Source: Diplosphaera chodatii (taxonomy: Eukaryota > Chlorophyta > Trebouxiophyceae > Prasiolales > Stichococcaceae). Taken from it: a DNA stretch of 64,000 bases. The notes under the pieces were generated by a model. That model was not told the origin of the DNA and did no database searches. It saw only the letters and a list, made by a program, of their open reading frames with translations. Both the position numbers and the translations under genes were made by a program. Of the stretch, positions 13,062-24,449 are shown one piece after another; positions within the stretch are counted from its first letter, which is position 1, and every line of letters starts with the position of its first letter. The DNA is taken from the NCBI GenBank assembly GCA_032358165.1, contig JAALGY010000041.1:2418001-2482000 (forward strand). Reading direction: 5' to 3'.

Positions 13062-13411
13062 TGGCTGAAAACAGCAGCAGACTCTAGGGCTTGCTTGTAG
13101 TGCATCCAGCCGCATGTGGGTCTGTGCAACCACGCTGTTCCTGGGGCAGCTGACTTTGGGTGTGCGGCAGCTAATCCTGTAGCATGGCAGTGTGTCGCTA
13201 GGAGCAGGGTTTGTCGGAACTCTCTCATCATCTTGGTCTGTTGCGCTTGGGTTTCTGGCGCACAGGTGTACTTGTTTGCTACCATTGTCTTGTGTCAAGC
13301 TGAGGCAGTAGCAATGTTGTTGTTCCTGCAGCTGTGTCAAAACCATCGAGCATCTGTTCAACAGGCGTGATGCCGGTGTTCTGTGTGGCATGCGCTGCTG
13401 GCTGTTGCAGC
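13062..13411. other. Intergenic region between convergent Ariadne and RlmH-like genes
   Basis: 350 bp between two stop codons that face each other, expected to hold both 3' UTRs. No gene-like or RNA-like signal was recognised. Confidence 0.5.
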
Positions 13412-14748
13412 TTAGTGGTGGTATTGCTCTCCCCGTAAGATTGTGTACCCGCGGTACAGTTGCTCCATCAGGACCAGATGTGCGATCTGCACGAAGACAG
13501 ACATGTCTGAGCTGCCCGCCAAAATGGTACATGAAGATGGCTCGCCTGTCTGCCACACCAAGCTTGCCTGATGGTTCAGCACCATGTCCGACAGCTTGAT
13601 GACATCGTCGGCACGGTCGACCACCGCCTACTGCATCAAAAGGCTGCAGTGCTCACTGGGAAGATCGATAGCAAGTTAAACAGTAGTCTCAGCTGTATGC
13701 ATCTCCACTGCCACTGCTAGCGATTGGGAAACCATCACCTGTGAGAAGCCAAAGGGACCACCAATGCAGCAGACCAGGCGGCTTGCACCAGTATCACCTG
13801 CCTGAAAGGTCGTAGGAGGTCAACATTCCTGCAGCTCGTCTGGGACAGACTAGTTTGATGACCTGCCCATGACCATATGCCATTGTGCACAATCTGTACA
13901 GACCTTTGCAATTAGGCGCGCCATGTCTTCCGACGTGACGGCACGGCCTCTTTCATCCAGGGCAATGACCCGATCCTGCGCAGCTTCAGTGCATGTTGCT
14001 GGCTGATGGTTCCTTACACTTGTGGTCCACCTGCAGCCACATCCTGTACACGATGCACCGGACTCAGCTACACGATCATCAACAAAGTGCTGAGACAGGA
14101 AGACCCACCTGCGGCTTCAGTGCCTGCAGAAGTTTTGCACCCTCTGCTTCCCTAGCCACCTGCGGACAGTGCGCTTTGCTGGGATTGGTCCGCAGCTGCA
14201 CCGAAGAGAAGGGCGCATACCGCCTGATCTTCTTCGCATACTCCTCTGCACGTCCGCAATAACACAGGTGTGACAGCAGAGTTTGCAGGTGCTGTATGGC
14301 GTGCATCTACCTGGCTCACCGCAATCAAAGAGAAGCGTTCAACCTCCACGCCAGCAACGCTGACATATACCACACCTGACAGATCTTCTGCAGGTCTACT
14401 GCTGCCTTTGCTGACGGTGACAACAGCGAGAGGCACAGGGCGGAATGCTCGCGCAAGATCTTTGATGTCCGTCTGGCGGCCTACGGCGACGTCAATGCCC
14501 CGCGGCCCGCTTGCGGCCTGAAGCAGCAGCCGATTGCACCGCAGAACCCGAATGCAACGCTCGCCGAGCTTGCTGCTGGTGGAGTTGGAGCAGAGCCAAG
14601 GTCCTCTGAGTCCCAGATGGCGGGGAGCGCCAAGAGCTTGCCGCATCGGCGCCGAACAATGCAGTGTAGGTTCTGTCTGTGCAGGCTTGCTTGAGCCTAG
14701 CGCGAGCAATGTTGCAGGAACATAGCATGTGCGGTTTCCACAATGCAA
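13412..14748 (-). CDS. RlmH-type 23S rRNA pseudouridine N3-methyltransferase, probably organellar
   Basis: Homologue of bacterial RlmH, a SPOUT (knotted) methyltransferase that modifies a pseudouridine in helix 69 of large-subunit rRNA; plants carry an organelle-targeted copy. Visible blocks in order: a long N-terminal extension likely used for targeting, FSLIAV at the first strand (about 14310), EEYAKKIRRYAPFSSVQL (about 14200-14260), VAREAEGAKLLQALKPQ (about 14110-14160), DRVIALDERGRAVTSEDMA (about 13910-13980), CCIGGPFGFSQ, the SAM-binding glycine loop (about 13740-13800), then IKLSDMVLNHQ and IAHLVLMEQLYRGYTILRGE ending in QYHH, the family signature. The last coding segments are interrupted by an 81-nt GC-AG intron (13487-13567). 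The Met at 14748 is the first in frame; the mature domain starts much later. Confidence 0.88.
13487..13567 (-). other. 81-nt GC-AG intron in the RlmH-like gene
   Basis: On the coding strand the exon ends ...AACCATCAG and is followed by gcaagc; the segment closes with gtgcag before ATCGCACAT. Removing it joins NHQ directly to IAHLVLMEQ, which matches the spacing of bacterial RlmH (PHQ followed at once by a hydrophobic run and EQ-YR). The segment is 27 codons without a stop, so retention would leave the frame open. Confidence 0.65.
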
Positions 14749-15098
14749 TCACGCAAAACAGCTGTTGAGGTGCTGACCAACATGATTGCGAGCTGCCATC
14801 TCAGTTTGTCGCCTCATCCAATGATGACTTACAGCACATCACGGCATCATGCAAGCTGATCAACACTTGCCAAATTGCTGTTGAAATGTCTCCCGCATAC
14901 AGGATGCAACAGTCTTTGCGCACTTGGCCATTCGGACATGCCAGCACAATTGCTCGGCGTTTATCCTGGCGGATTGCGCTCTCAATGCACCGGGTCAACT
15001 CGGCACCCAGACTTAAGCCTCAAAACCGCTAAATATTGCAAGGCATGTTCAATGATGCCTCGTGTCTTCGAAGACGCTACGAACGCTGGAAACAAGGT
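14749..15098. other. Intergenic region between cystinosin 3' end and RlmH-like 5' end
   Basis: 350 bp between two minus-strand genes. It should hold the RlmH-like promoter and the cystinosin 3' UTR. Nothing else was recognised. Confidence 0.45.
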
Positions 15099-16762
15099 CT
15101 ACTGGTCTGTGGTAGTCGGACGCGGCTGATGGTCCGCGAATACTGGAAGGCTGTCGTCATCGTCTGCCGGTACAGGCTTGAAGCCTTCTCTGCGCTGCGG
15201 CAGCAATGCAGCAGCCCCTTCTGGATACACAATGTAATGTTGGATCTGCAGAAGCATCAAAGTACCGTTGATCTTCCACATTTGGGTCTGCAATGTTGCC
15301 ATCATCACTTTGCAAACAAGCATCACGCATCTCACCATCAGTATGATGTCGTAGGCAATGCTGACTGCAGCAATGCCAAGCTTGACGCTGTTGCCTGTCA
15401 TGACGCTCCAGTCATGGAGCGCAAAGGAGTCTAGCGCTTGCTGTGCTAGGGACAGCCAGCTACCTGCAAAGGTGGCAGGTTCGCATTTGCAGGGGGCATT
15501 GGTGACAACACGGGGCAGGCAGGTAATGTATCGTGAGACACTTCTTCATGCGCAGGAAGCACCTGTGATGTCGCATAACACTGGTAGAATGGCAAAGCCA
15601 TCGGTCGACTTGCGGCGGAAGTTCAGCAACACTTGCGGAGCATACTTTGCACATGTGATCCCCACCTGCAGTGGTGGTCGACATTGCATCACCGAAGCCC
15701 CAGCAGATGCATACAACCCTGTGCGCGCAGGCCCAGCAGTGCAGCGCACCTTGATGTATCCAATGGCATACATGAAGTCCAGTGTCTGGACGCCGGGGAA
15801 CATGCTGCTCTGGGCAGTAGCCAGCAGCCCGCAGCAGCCCAGCACAAGGGAGGCCGAGATTGCCAAGCATGCCTTGGACACCCTCTGGCTGCCACGCTCG
15901 TAGATGCAGCACTGCCAGATCACAAACGCTGTGACCACACACGCGTGCAGTGCAAATATGACATCGTTGATCCTGCACAATGCCGCGATGCTCAGTCAGC
16001 CGCCAGTCACCCAGTCGATCGCAGCAGCTGCCAGATCGATGTGCCATGCTGGGTGTATGAGGCAGCAACAGCTGCACGGACGTCCGGACATCAGCCAGCT
16101 GGCGCAGTGCGGCACTCTCAGCTCATGCAGGGTTGGCCGACTTGCCTGACACCGTTGCCCTGGCCGTGATGCCGATCCCGGTACGTCTCTCGCACATCGA
16201 CGTTCACATACAGTGTGCAGGTGTACGCCGCATAGGACAAGAATCCCAAGAAATTGAGGAGGACAAAGTCAAATGACAGCCCCACCACACTGCGCAATCA
16301 CAATCAAGGCCGTCAAGGTACTCGTCGAGACCATAGTGTGCTGTTTCACGTGCAGCTGATTCGCCTGCCGAGAAAAGTGGCAACCAACACACCAGCAGCC
16401 TGCAAGATGCGTTATCACCTCTTTCGCTGGAAATTCACAATGATCTGCGGATAAAAGCTGAGTGACCATGTCACAAAGTAGGCCCAGCCAACGCAGGCTG
16501 AGATCATTGCCCAGGGCTGCGGGACCTCTGTCTGGTTTGGCAGTGAGACGCCGAGTGCAACGCCCGCGGCGGCTGTTGCCAGCATCATGGTGGCAGTATG
16601 GTTCCGCTGGGCGCCCTGCACCAACATGCGAATGCAAGATGGCATCGTTGTCCCGCTGCTAGATTGATCGTGCAGCAGGAAAGGCAGGTGATGACGGGCG
16701 CTCACCAGCCCGCTGTACACGGGGTTCTCAGAGGCAGCCTGGACGTCGAATGCCAGTATCAT
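15099..16762 (-). CDS. CTNS: Cystinosin, lysosomal/vacuolar cystine-proton symporter (5' end uncertain)
   Basis: Exports cystine from the lysosome or vacuole using the proton gradient. It has seven transmembrane segments and two PQ-loop motifs. A luminal segment contains N-glycosylation sites (NHT, NQT). TM1 is GWAYFVTWSLSFYPQ (first PQ loop) with NFQRKR, then SVVGLSFDFVLLNFLGFLSY (about 16170-16285), INDVIFALHACVVTAFVIW and CCIYERGSQRVS (about 15895-15980), a TM run with YAIGYIKV (about 15740-15790), KYAPQVLLNFRRKSTDGFAI (second PQ loop, about 15590-15660), and GIAAVSIAYDIILM joined to IQHYIVYPEGA. The protein ends in an acidic, Pro-rich tail with stop at 15099. The final intron is 90 nt, divisible by three and stop-free. 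Met at 16762 is only the earliest start I can defend. A signal-peptide exon further upstream is likely, because animal cystinosins have one before the luminal domain. Confidence 0.9.
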
Positions 16763-17344
16763 TGGGCGCGCCGCGCTGGCGCTTCTGACGCTCTGGCAAT
16801 CAGGTGGTATCGCAGCACCGCCATGGCTCGCTCCTGGCCTTCCTCTTGAGAGCGCGGCAAGGTCCGTGGGGTGCTTCTGGTTGTAATACGCCCTGCACAC
16901 GCCCTTGGGTGGGAGTGGTGATCAGACCAAGGCCGGCACACAGCTGTCACTCTAATGCTAAGTTGGAGGCTACTCTCGTTCTCAACTCAACCGCAGTCAA
17001 GGCCGAGAATGTGTAAGCAATTGCAAGGTGTAGGTTGCAGTGCCTGCGGTGCAACTTCTATGCAGGCGGTCCAGTCAGACCAGTCTGAATGCTGCAACAG
17101 CCTTCGCGCCGTTTGTACCCAGTTTAACCGTGTGGCGTGCAAATTTCTAGTCCCACCAATCTGATGATCTCCAGTGGTCCCCACCGCGTGCAAACAGCTG
17201 ATAGCGCGAGCATGGTGCAGTCTGACAACGTGATCACGTGCAGTGCTGAGTCACTACAGGTCAGCAGATGCTGACCTAAGGGCGTGAACATGCTGTGAAA
17301 CTCAATCAGCAGGCGACATTCGCTGTTTACACGCACGCGCAATC
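16763..17344. other. Region between cystinosin and leucine aminopeptidase
   Basis: About 580 bp between divergent genes. It should contain the LAP promoter and probably the missing first exon(s) and promoter of cystinosin. I could not identify that exon with confidence. Confidence 0.4.
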
Positions 17345-20300
17345 ATGTCGCTGCTCAACAAGGAGGTGCGTGCAACTTATGCTGTTCTCACTTCGAATGG
17401 ACAGATCAAGGTGCCGAAATCGTAATGAACCCATCATCGCCAACAGCATGCATGTGCAGGTGCCCTTACGGCAGGACAAATGGACGGATGTGACGTTCTC
17501 GACAGACGATCCTTGCGGGTGGCAGGGCGATGTGCTTGTTATTGGTCTGCACCAGGAAGCTGTAGCGGGTGAGTCCACTGTAGGCATGTGGTGCTACTCA
17601 GGGGAGTCCGTCACGACTTGGTACGCAGCGTACTGAAGGACGCGCTTGCTGGGTTTTGCCCCGTAGGCGGCGATCAGCACTTGCTGAGCATGGTCGACAA
17701 TGCCTTGGGCGGCGTGGTTCAAGAACTGATTGACCTGCATGGCTTCACCGGCGCTTTGGTGAGACTCTCGTCCTCGTGGCCCTATTGCTGCAACGGCGTT
17801 GTGTCGCCTGTCAAGGCAGCTGGCGTGTGATATGATGGACGGTACGAACTGACCATTTAACTGTGAGCAGGGCGCCTCACACATCACATGCCGTGGTGGC
17901 GGTGGCACACGCTGGGTTGGTGTCGTCGGTCTTGGACCCACAAGCCCTCAGGTCGCCCAGAAACTGCAATAGACTGAAGTCGTGCAACTGATCCCATAAT
18001 CCGTCTAGTCCAATGCCAATGCAGAGGATCGGCCGTGAAGCTGGCAGTCTTTTGCAGGGGTCACCATGGGGGCCGTCACCATATCGGACGTTTGGCGAGA
18101 AGGCCATTGCGCTGGCAAAAGCCGCGAAAGCAAACTCGATCGCGCTGGCGCTGCCGTCGAGCGAAGACAGCGCGGTACCTGGGGCAGACATCCGCCGGCA
18201 TGAGCACGTCCATGACATCGAGAAGCGGGTGGGCGACAACAGTGCAGCTGCCGGTGCAGGTGTCTGTCAGGATCAGCTGCATGGTGCTGACCGGCGCCAG
18301 GGCTGACAGCAGGAGTGATTGAGCACTGCGTGTGACGAAATATGTGTCTTGACAAAGTGAACCCTTCTCTGATGTATGCATGCCCGACGTCAACTGGATA
18401 CATCTTCATACCCTTGACCAGGCAGGGGATGTCGTGCTGGGGCTGCATCTCGGCGGCTACAAGCCGACACGCTTCAAGTCGGAGGCGGCCCCGCCGACTG
18501 TCGAGCACGCAGTCCTCTTCTCGCTGGGTGCCAGCCCTCAGCTGGAGGCGGCAGCTCAGCTCGCCAGCAAGCTGGCGCATGGCGTCACGTTCAGCAGGTT
18601 GGCATCTTGGGAGGTGCCGAGTGTGCGAGTGTGCCGATCTGGGCCTAGAGTTGATCACCTGCGACAGCTGCTGCAGCTGCAGCCTGCCAACTGCTCTGCA
18701 GCGCCATGCACACAACGCAGTCTTGGCCCCACCATTGACGCAGAACCATGGTCAGGCGTGTGTGAAACCCGGCCACCTGTATGTACAGGTACCTTGGGGA
18801 GGCGCCAGCCAACCTTTGCACTCCAGCGTATGTGGCTGCAGCAGCACAGTCCATTGCGGCGGCAGCACCAGATGTGCTGCGGCTAGAGGTGCCCAACTCA
18901 TTCTCCCTCTCAGGCACCCTGCCTGCAAGCATGGTCACGACCATGCATCACTGGGAAGTCGTGGCAGCTGGATGACAAACTGAGTGCAAATGCCAATGGT
19001 TCGACAGGTGCTGAGTGCAGCAGACTGCGCAGCACGCGGCATGGGGTTGTACCTCGCAGTGGGCAGGGGATCCACCGCCAACGAACCCCACTTCATCCAC
19101 CTCACCTACTCGCCATCAGGTGCGCTGGTCTACTGCACAGTCGCCAGGATGCAAGTGAGACCTCCCTCAACATGCACACAACGCTGTGAAGTGCCACCTG
19201 ATACACCGTTTGCCGTGATTGCAGTCTCACATCAGGTCACACGCAAAGTTGCACTGGTCGGCAAGACGGTTACGTTCGATACGGGTGGCTACAACCTCAA
19301 GGTGTGCCTCAGACAAAATGTACGAGCACCTTCCACGCTGACAGCAGGAACCATCAGAGTAGGGGCGCAGTCAACAGCTCATGTGCGAACTGCAGGTAGA
19401 AGGTGGCATCGAATACATGAAGATGGACATGTGCGGCGGCGCAGCTGTGCTGGGCGCTGCAGAAGCCATCTCGCAGATCCGACCTGAGGGTGTGGAGGCA
19501 AGTCTGTTTGAAAATGACTTGGCACCTGACAGCGTGGCTGTCGCACCCTCTTTGCGCCTGATCAGGTGTTGCCGCTGACAACAGCAACATGATGATCCGC
19601 AGGTGCACTTCATCCTGCCAGCTACAGAGAACATGGTCGATGGCAATGCCACGCGTCCCTCGGACATTGTGTCTGCATCCAACGGCAAAACAGTCGAGGT
19701 GAGCGCCAATGCTGCAATGGCAGCGCGACGGCCGGCTTTGCAAACAGCCATAGCAGCTAGTGCCTCCACCAGCTGCTGCATATGCATGGTGGATTTAGTC
19801 CACTGCACTCCTCCTGCAGATCATGGACACTGATGCGGAGGGCCGCCTCACACTGGCGGATGCCCTGGTGTTTGCCGAGCAGCTGGGGGTGGAGGCCATC
19901 GTGGACATCGCCACCCGTACGTGACCTGCCGCATCTGCTCGTTGATATCATGAAGCTGCTGAGCATCGATCGAGTGCCTTCGACCATCCGCTGGCCCGCT
20001 CGCTGCAGAAGTTTGCGCGTCTGACAGGATCGCTGACGCTGTTCTAGACTGCGCACGATTCCCTGGGATGCCCTTTTGACATGCAGTGACTGGCGCGGGG
20101 TTCGTGGCCCTGGGCCCCTCCATCGGCAACCTGTTCACAGACAGCACAGCGCTGGCGGGCGCACTGCGCTCGGCGTCTCAGACAGCAGGTGACGCCCGTG
20201 TGCACCTGCGACGCACTCTCTACTGTGCCTCCTTGGTGGCCGTGACTTACAAACATCTGCATGCTCTGAGGCAGTGGCATGTCGCAGCTGACGCGAGTGA

Positions 20301-20808
20301 TGCATTTCATGTGTAATGTCTGTTTGTGACCACACCATATTGCTTGCCAAACAGGCGAGAAGCTCTGGCAGCAGCCCATTGAGACCAGCTACTTCGAGAA
20401 GAACGTAAAGTCGCGCATCTCGGACCTGAAGAACTACCCGGGCAGCCGGGCCGCCGGCGTGCTGGGGGGTGGCGCCATCATAGCAGCCCTGTTCTTGAGG
20501 GAGTTCGTCTCCAAAAGCGACAAGCTGCAGTGGGCGCACATCGACGCCGCAGGCGAGTCCTTCCTTGGCATCCTATCGGAGTGAAGGTGCTGTGTTTCCA
20601 TTGGTGCTGAGAACCTGACGTTCACAGGCTGTGGGATTTGTACACAGGGCCGATGATGGACACAGAGTGGGGCGGTGCATCTGGCTGGGGAGCGCTGACG
20701 TTGGTGCACTGGGTCATGGGCCTGGCCCAGGCTCGAACAGCAGCCGTGTTCGGCTTCCAGGATATCCCACCTGCTGCGCCGAAGCAGGAATCCCAGTCGC
20801 GGCGCTGA
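17345..20808 (+). CDS. LAP: M17 leucine aminopeptidase
   Basis: Hexameric two-metal aminopeptidase that removes N-terminal residues; plant and algal forms are often plastid-located and also process Cys-Gly. The short first exon is MSLLNKE, then exons give the N-terminal domain ([40 protein letters not shown]). The catalytic half shows [17 protein letters not shown] (about 19255-19300), with the metal-binding Lys and Asp. It continues with [19 protein letters not shown] (about 19410-19470), [40 protein letters not shown] with the Asp/Glu ligands and the catalytic Arg (about 19823-19885), [14 protein letters not shown], and [15 protein letters not shown] with WAHIDAAG. The last exon begins at [10 protein letters not shown] and ends at 20808. 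All core ligand motifs are intact. No obvious long transit peptide is seen from this Met, so either the product is cytosolic or an upstream exon was missed. Confidence 0.93.
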
Positions 20809-21229
20809 AGCGATGCCGAGGGCACAGCCGCATACTCTGTGCATAATACACACGGAGCTAACCACATACATATGTCGACAGTCTTCAGTGTGGTGCTTGA
20901 AGCACGTGCAGGATGAGCTGCTCATGCATTTGAGGGCACAGTAGTGCGGTAGCTGTCTGAAATCATTGCCGACTTTGCAAACCATGAACAATGCAGAGCG
21001 CGTCTCTTCCAGCAGTACTTTGCCAGAGGAAAACCTAGATTTAATCGCCGGCACTCGGCAGCAACGTGTACTCTGAGGACGCCAGCTGGGATGCGTCACA
21101 ACATGCATAGATACAGATGCGGCGCACACGCCCACCAAATGTAAGCAACCAGGCCTGATGTCCCACCAGCGGGGAGGTTCACGAGGACACAAACCACCAA
21201 GCCATGCCAAAAGACCGCCCAGTCTGTGC
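20809..21229. other. Intergenic region between convergent LAP and prolyl 4-hydroxylase genes
   Basis: About 420 bp between facing stop codons, expected to hold two 3' UTRs. A 309-codon open frame on the minus strand crosses this region and the LAP exons, but it resembles no family and appears to be a shadow. Confidence 0.45.
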
Positions 21230-23575
21230 TCAGGCAAGCTCCTCCAACGAGGGGAAGCCCGCCGCCTTGCGGTTGCGCGCACGGCACGCGGCATCGCTGG
21301 GCGAGCAGTCTTCGCACTTTTGACAGCTCTTGCGACAGGAGCCAAAGGCGCCTGCAACCACACAGTCAGGCCATGTCAAACCTCCAATGACGCTCTAGTC
21401 GGGTCCTGCACCTGGTTGGAGCGCATGCAGATGCATGAGAGGTGGTCACACTGCTGTGCCGCAGTCGCACACCTTCATCCCCAACCATATAACTGGGGTT
21501 TGAGACACATTCTCCTGCGCAGTGCAAAAAGGCCACTATAAGTGCTTGTGCATGTACAGCGGCGGAAAATTGCCTTTTTGTTTTCAATGGTCAATCACTG
21601 CCCTCACCCATGCCTGCCCACTCCTTGCACTTGGGGTGCATGTCCAGGCAGTCCTCTGGCTGCTGTATGTGCTCGTCATGCGCTGCATCGAAGACGTCAG
21701 CGGAATCATTGTACTTCTATCGTCATAGCAGTGTAGATGCATTATGCGCAAACGTGCATGCAGGCTGCATCAAGGTGTCGGCCACTCCGCACCTAGGGTC
21801 AGCGTCTCAGGCCGGAAGGGTGCCGTGTGGATCCACACCGTGCCTGTTGACAGATTTACAGCAGACTTGAGTGTACTCGTTGATGCGAAAGGAGCATGTG
21901 AGGATGGGACAACACATGAAGATACTGCATTGTGCCAGATGGACCGCCAGCGGCAGCACCTGTCCACTTGACGCCCTTGATCACGGGGCACCCTGTGTGC
22001 ATGCTGTGAGCATCCTGCGTCTTGCCGTCTGGCTGTATGTCGTAAAATATCAGCGCGCGGCCTGCAGCGCAGCAGCCCATGTATTTTGCTGAACCGAGTG
22101 CACTCCTGCCGCTACTTCATTGATGCAATTCTGAAGACGTCGATCGGCAGCCAGCAGCAGAGGGCTGGTGCTGCCAGGCAGGTGCAGGAACGACTTCAGC
22201 AGGCGGGGGAACATGTATTCAGCGGCGTACCCTTCTTCGGCTTGACGGCGACGTGGCCCTCCGCGCATTCCGAGAAGGGGCCAAAGCGCTTGGCCTGCCG
22301 CTTGTCGGCCCACACGGACTGCGAGGGGAACGCCGTCTCACCGCCCTCCTCCACATCCGACAGGTACAGCAGCACGGTCGCCAGGCGCGGCGTCTGCTCC
22401 ACCAACACGTCCATGTGCGCGCCTGTCATCACAACACGCTCCGTGAGAAATACATGCGATGAATAAACACGAGCAGAGGCCGCGTGCACATGCCTTGTAT
22501 CAGCGGAAACTGCTGCGCCTGCCCAGCTTGGTCCTGCTGACAACAAGTCAGCGGCATGGCAGCGGGGGTTTACCGTATTTCTGGAAGTTGCTGTAGCGCA
22601 GGATCTGCATGTCCTCCTGGTAGCTGACGTTGTGGTGCGTCCACAGCTCCAGCCGCTTCTCCACCCGCGTGATCACCTCATCCTTATACCGCCTGCCACA
22701 AGTGCACGGCACGCTTGCGTATTCTCGTGCCGAGCATACCCTGCCTGACTTTGCGACGTATCAGCCAGCTACCGTGTTGACGATGCATCACTCCCTTGTC
22801 GATGCCATTCGTCTGCAGTGGCCACACGATGCCTCACCTGATAAAAGTGCCGCGGCTGGTGCGAATGGTGTCTGTCACGCTCTTGCCGCCGGCGCCCACG
22901 ACCGTGGACTGCCTCATCTGCGGGGCACACCAGCGATGCATGGCATCACTCACACCTTTTCACTCCTTTCAGGCATCTGTGCCAAGGTCTGCTCGTTCCG
23001 CTGAAGTGTGCAGTCTGCCACGTTCGCCGCACCATGGGCCTAGCCACATTGACTATGTGGTCGCACTCTTCCGGCGTCATGAAATTGTGGTACACCTGAG
23101 CCCTGTGAATCGTAAGGTGCAGTGCGATGAACTATGGCATCCCGCCAAGGCAAACATTGACCACTCGTATGACTTGGCAAAGGCAGCACAGCATCACACA
23201 CAACAGCAGGCACCTAGGATGCCAGCTGATGGTTTCCACCCTGCGCAGACAACATGCCCCGCTCAACCTGCTGTTGCTATGAGTCCACAGCACGGCAAGA
23301 CCATCAATGTATCACGGCACCGTCCGCCACTGCATTCGCTTGCGAGGACGACCACACACCATGGGTGATCAGGGTCCGGGGCTGTGACTCCATCTGATGA
23401 CCTTGTTGCTCCTATACACATGCAATCAATTTGCTGTGGTCTCCTCTCTGACGGCCCGCAATGATGCGCCGATGATGCCAGCACAGCGTTGACCACCTGC
23501 TGGCACATTTTGCAAAGCCCCACCTGTGATGAGACCAACGAGTGGAAGCAGCACAAGCAACGCTGGCACCCTCAT
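21230..23575 (-). CDS. P4H: Prolyl 4-hydroxylase (2-oxoglutarate/Fe(II) dioxygenase) with C-terminal ShK domain
   Basis: Hydroxylates prolines in secreted or cell-wall proteins (extensin-like) in the ER/Golgi. Exon 1 begins [18 protein letters not shown], a clear hydrophobic signal peptide or anchor. Further exons: [19 protein letters not shown] (about 23035-23110), [20 protein letters not shown] (about 22840-22920), [20 protein letters not shown] and [11 protein letters not shown] (about 22570-22690). The metal-binding HMD with [20 protein letters not shown] follows (about 22300-22420), then [20 protein letters not shown] and [11 protein letters not shown] with the distal His and the 2-oxoglutarate Lys (about 21950-22060). 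The tail is a Cys-rich ShK domain: [20 protein letters not shown], then [13 protein letters not shown], ending with EELA and stop at 21230. P4H-ShK architecture is common in plants and algae. The HxD...H...K set is complete. Confidence 0.92.
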
Positions 23576-24100
23576 GGGCTGCAGCGCAGCTCAGGTCAGC
23601 CCACTGCCAGCTGACCCGACCAAGGCTGTTACGCCACTTCACTGCATCCTGAGGCCCAGCTGGTCCAGGCACTGCAACACGGTTTGTAGACCTGCCTGGC
23701 GGCTGTCACAGCCGCAAAGGTCTCGTATGAAGTCCCAGGCACCTGCAGCACTGCAGGAATCGCGACGCGTTTTGGCTCATGTATTGTCCACCTCGGACCA
23801 CAGTGACAGGCTGCAACGGTCAGCGTACAGACACGTGGACTGCCGCAGACGTCCTAAGACACTGTAATACGCATATGCGTCGAGTTTCAGCCTTGCACCG
23901 CAGGATCTCTACGAGTGCCAGCGTGGCAGCGAGTCGTACTGTATTGCAGCCAGGCAGCGTGCATGTCATTGCATGTTGGTGACTATTCAACAGTGCCCTG
24001 CAATATCAGTCTAACATCTTGAGCGCGGTGGGATGCGTGCTGTCGAACACTGATCTGAGCAAGGCCGTAAGGACCTCGCAAGGCGCCGTGCTGCGCACTC
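23576..24100. promoter_or_regulatory. Upstream region between P4H and the mL60-like gene
   Basis: About 525 bp between divergent start codons. Open frames here match nothing I recognise. It presumably holds both promoters. Confidence 0.35.
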
Positions 24101-24432
24101 ATGTTCTTCTCCAGACCCCTGCTGGTCGTGTACAAGAAAACAGGCGGCCGCCTCTGGAACAAGCCCTGGGGTCTGCCACCGCTGACAAAGACGCAGAAGC
24201 GCACGCGGCAGAAGAACAACAATGAAGTGCAGAAGGTGCGGCATCATGTTCAATTGGAGGCATCACCCTGTGGCAGCACGCTCACACAAAGACGGGTGCA
24301 GGGCAATAACATGGTGATCGGCTTACATGTGCTAAGTGGTGAAAGGACCACTCCCCACAGGTGGTGCAGGCGCTGAAGCAGGCTGCGGAGGCTGAACCAG
24401 GCAAAGCCAATGCCAAGCAACCCAGAAGCTGA
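24101..24432 (+). CDS. Small protein resembling mitochondrial ribosomal protein mL60 (MRPL31 family)
   Basis: Two exons encode 68 residues. Exon 1 (24101-24235) gives a hydrophobic/aromatic start MFFSRPLLVVYKK, then GGRLWNKPWGLPPLTKTQKR and TRQKNNNEVQK. A 125-nt GT-AG intron (24236-24360) leads in phase 0 to exon 2 (24361-24432), VVQALKQAAEAEPGKANAKQ and a stop. The pattern W-x-x-PW-x-(I/L)-x-x-x-x-K-x-x-x-R-x-R followed by EV-x-x-V(V/I)-x-(A/T)L is that of mL60, a small basic component of the mitochondrial large ribosomal subunit known from fungi. The stop codon lies only 17 nt before the start of the RETICULATA-related gene on the same strand. The intron and phase support a real gene; the family call is from memory of the motif and is moderate. 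Confidence 0.62.
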
Positions 24433-24449
24433 ACTACTGCCGCCGTGGC

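Noticed and set aside
12519..13556. 345-codon open frame on the minus strand opposite the Ariadne C-terminus
   Set aside because: It lies antisense to exons with clear Ariadne and RanBP2 homology and its translation is low-complexity Ser/Arg/Cys with no domain.
20434..21363. 309-codon open frame on the minus strand
   Set aside because: It is antisense to the conserved LAP C-terminal exons and overlaps the end of the P4H gene in another frame; no homology was recognised.
23526..23867. 113-codon plus-strand open frame upstream of the mL60-like gene
   Set aside because: It overlaps the P4H signal-peptide exon in antisense and the upstream region, and shows no recognisable domain.
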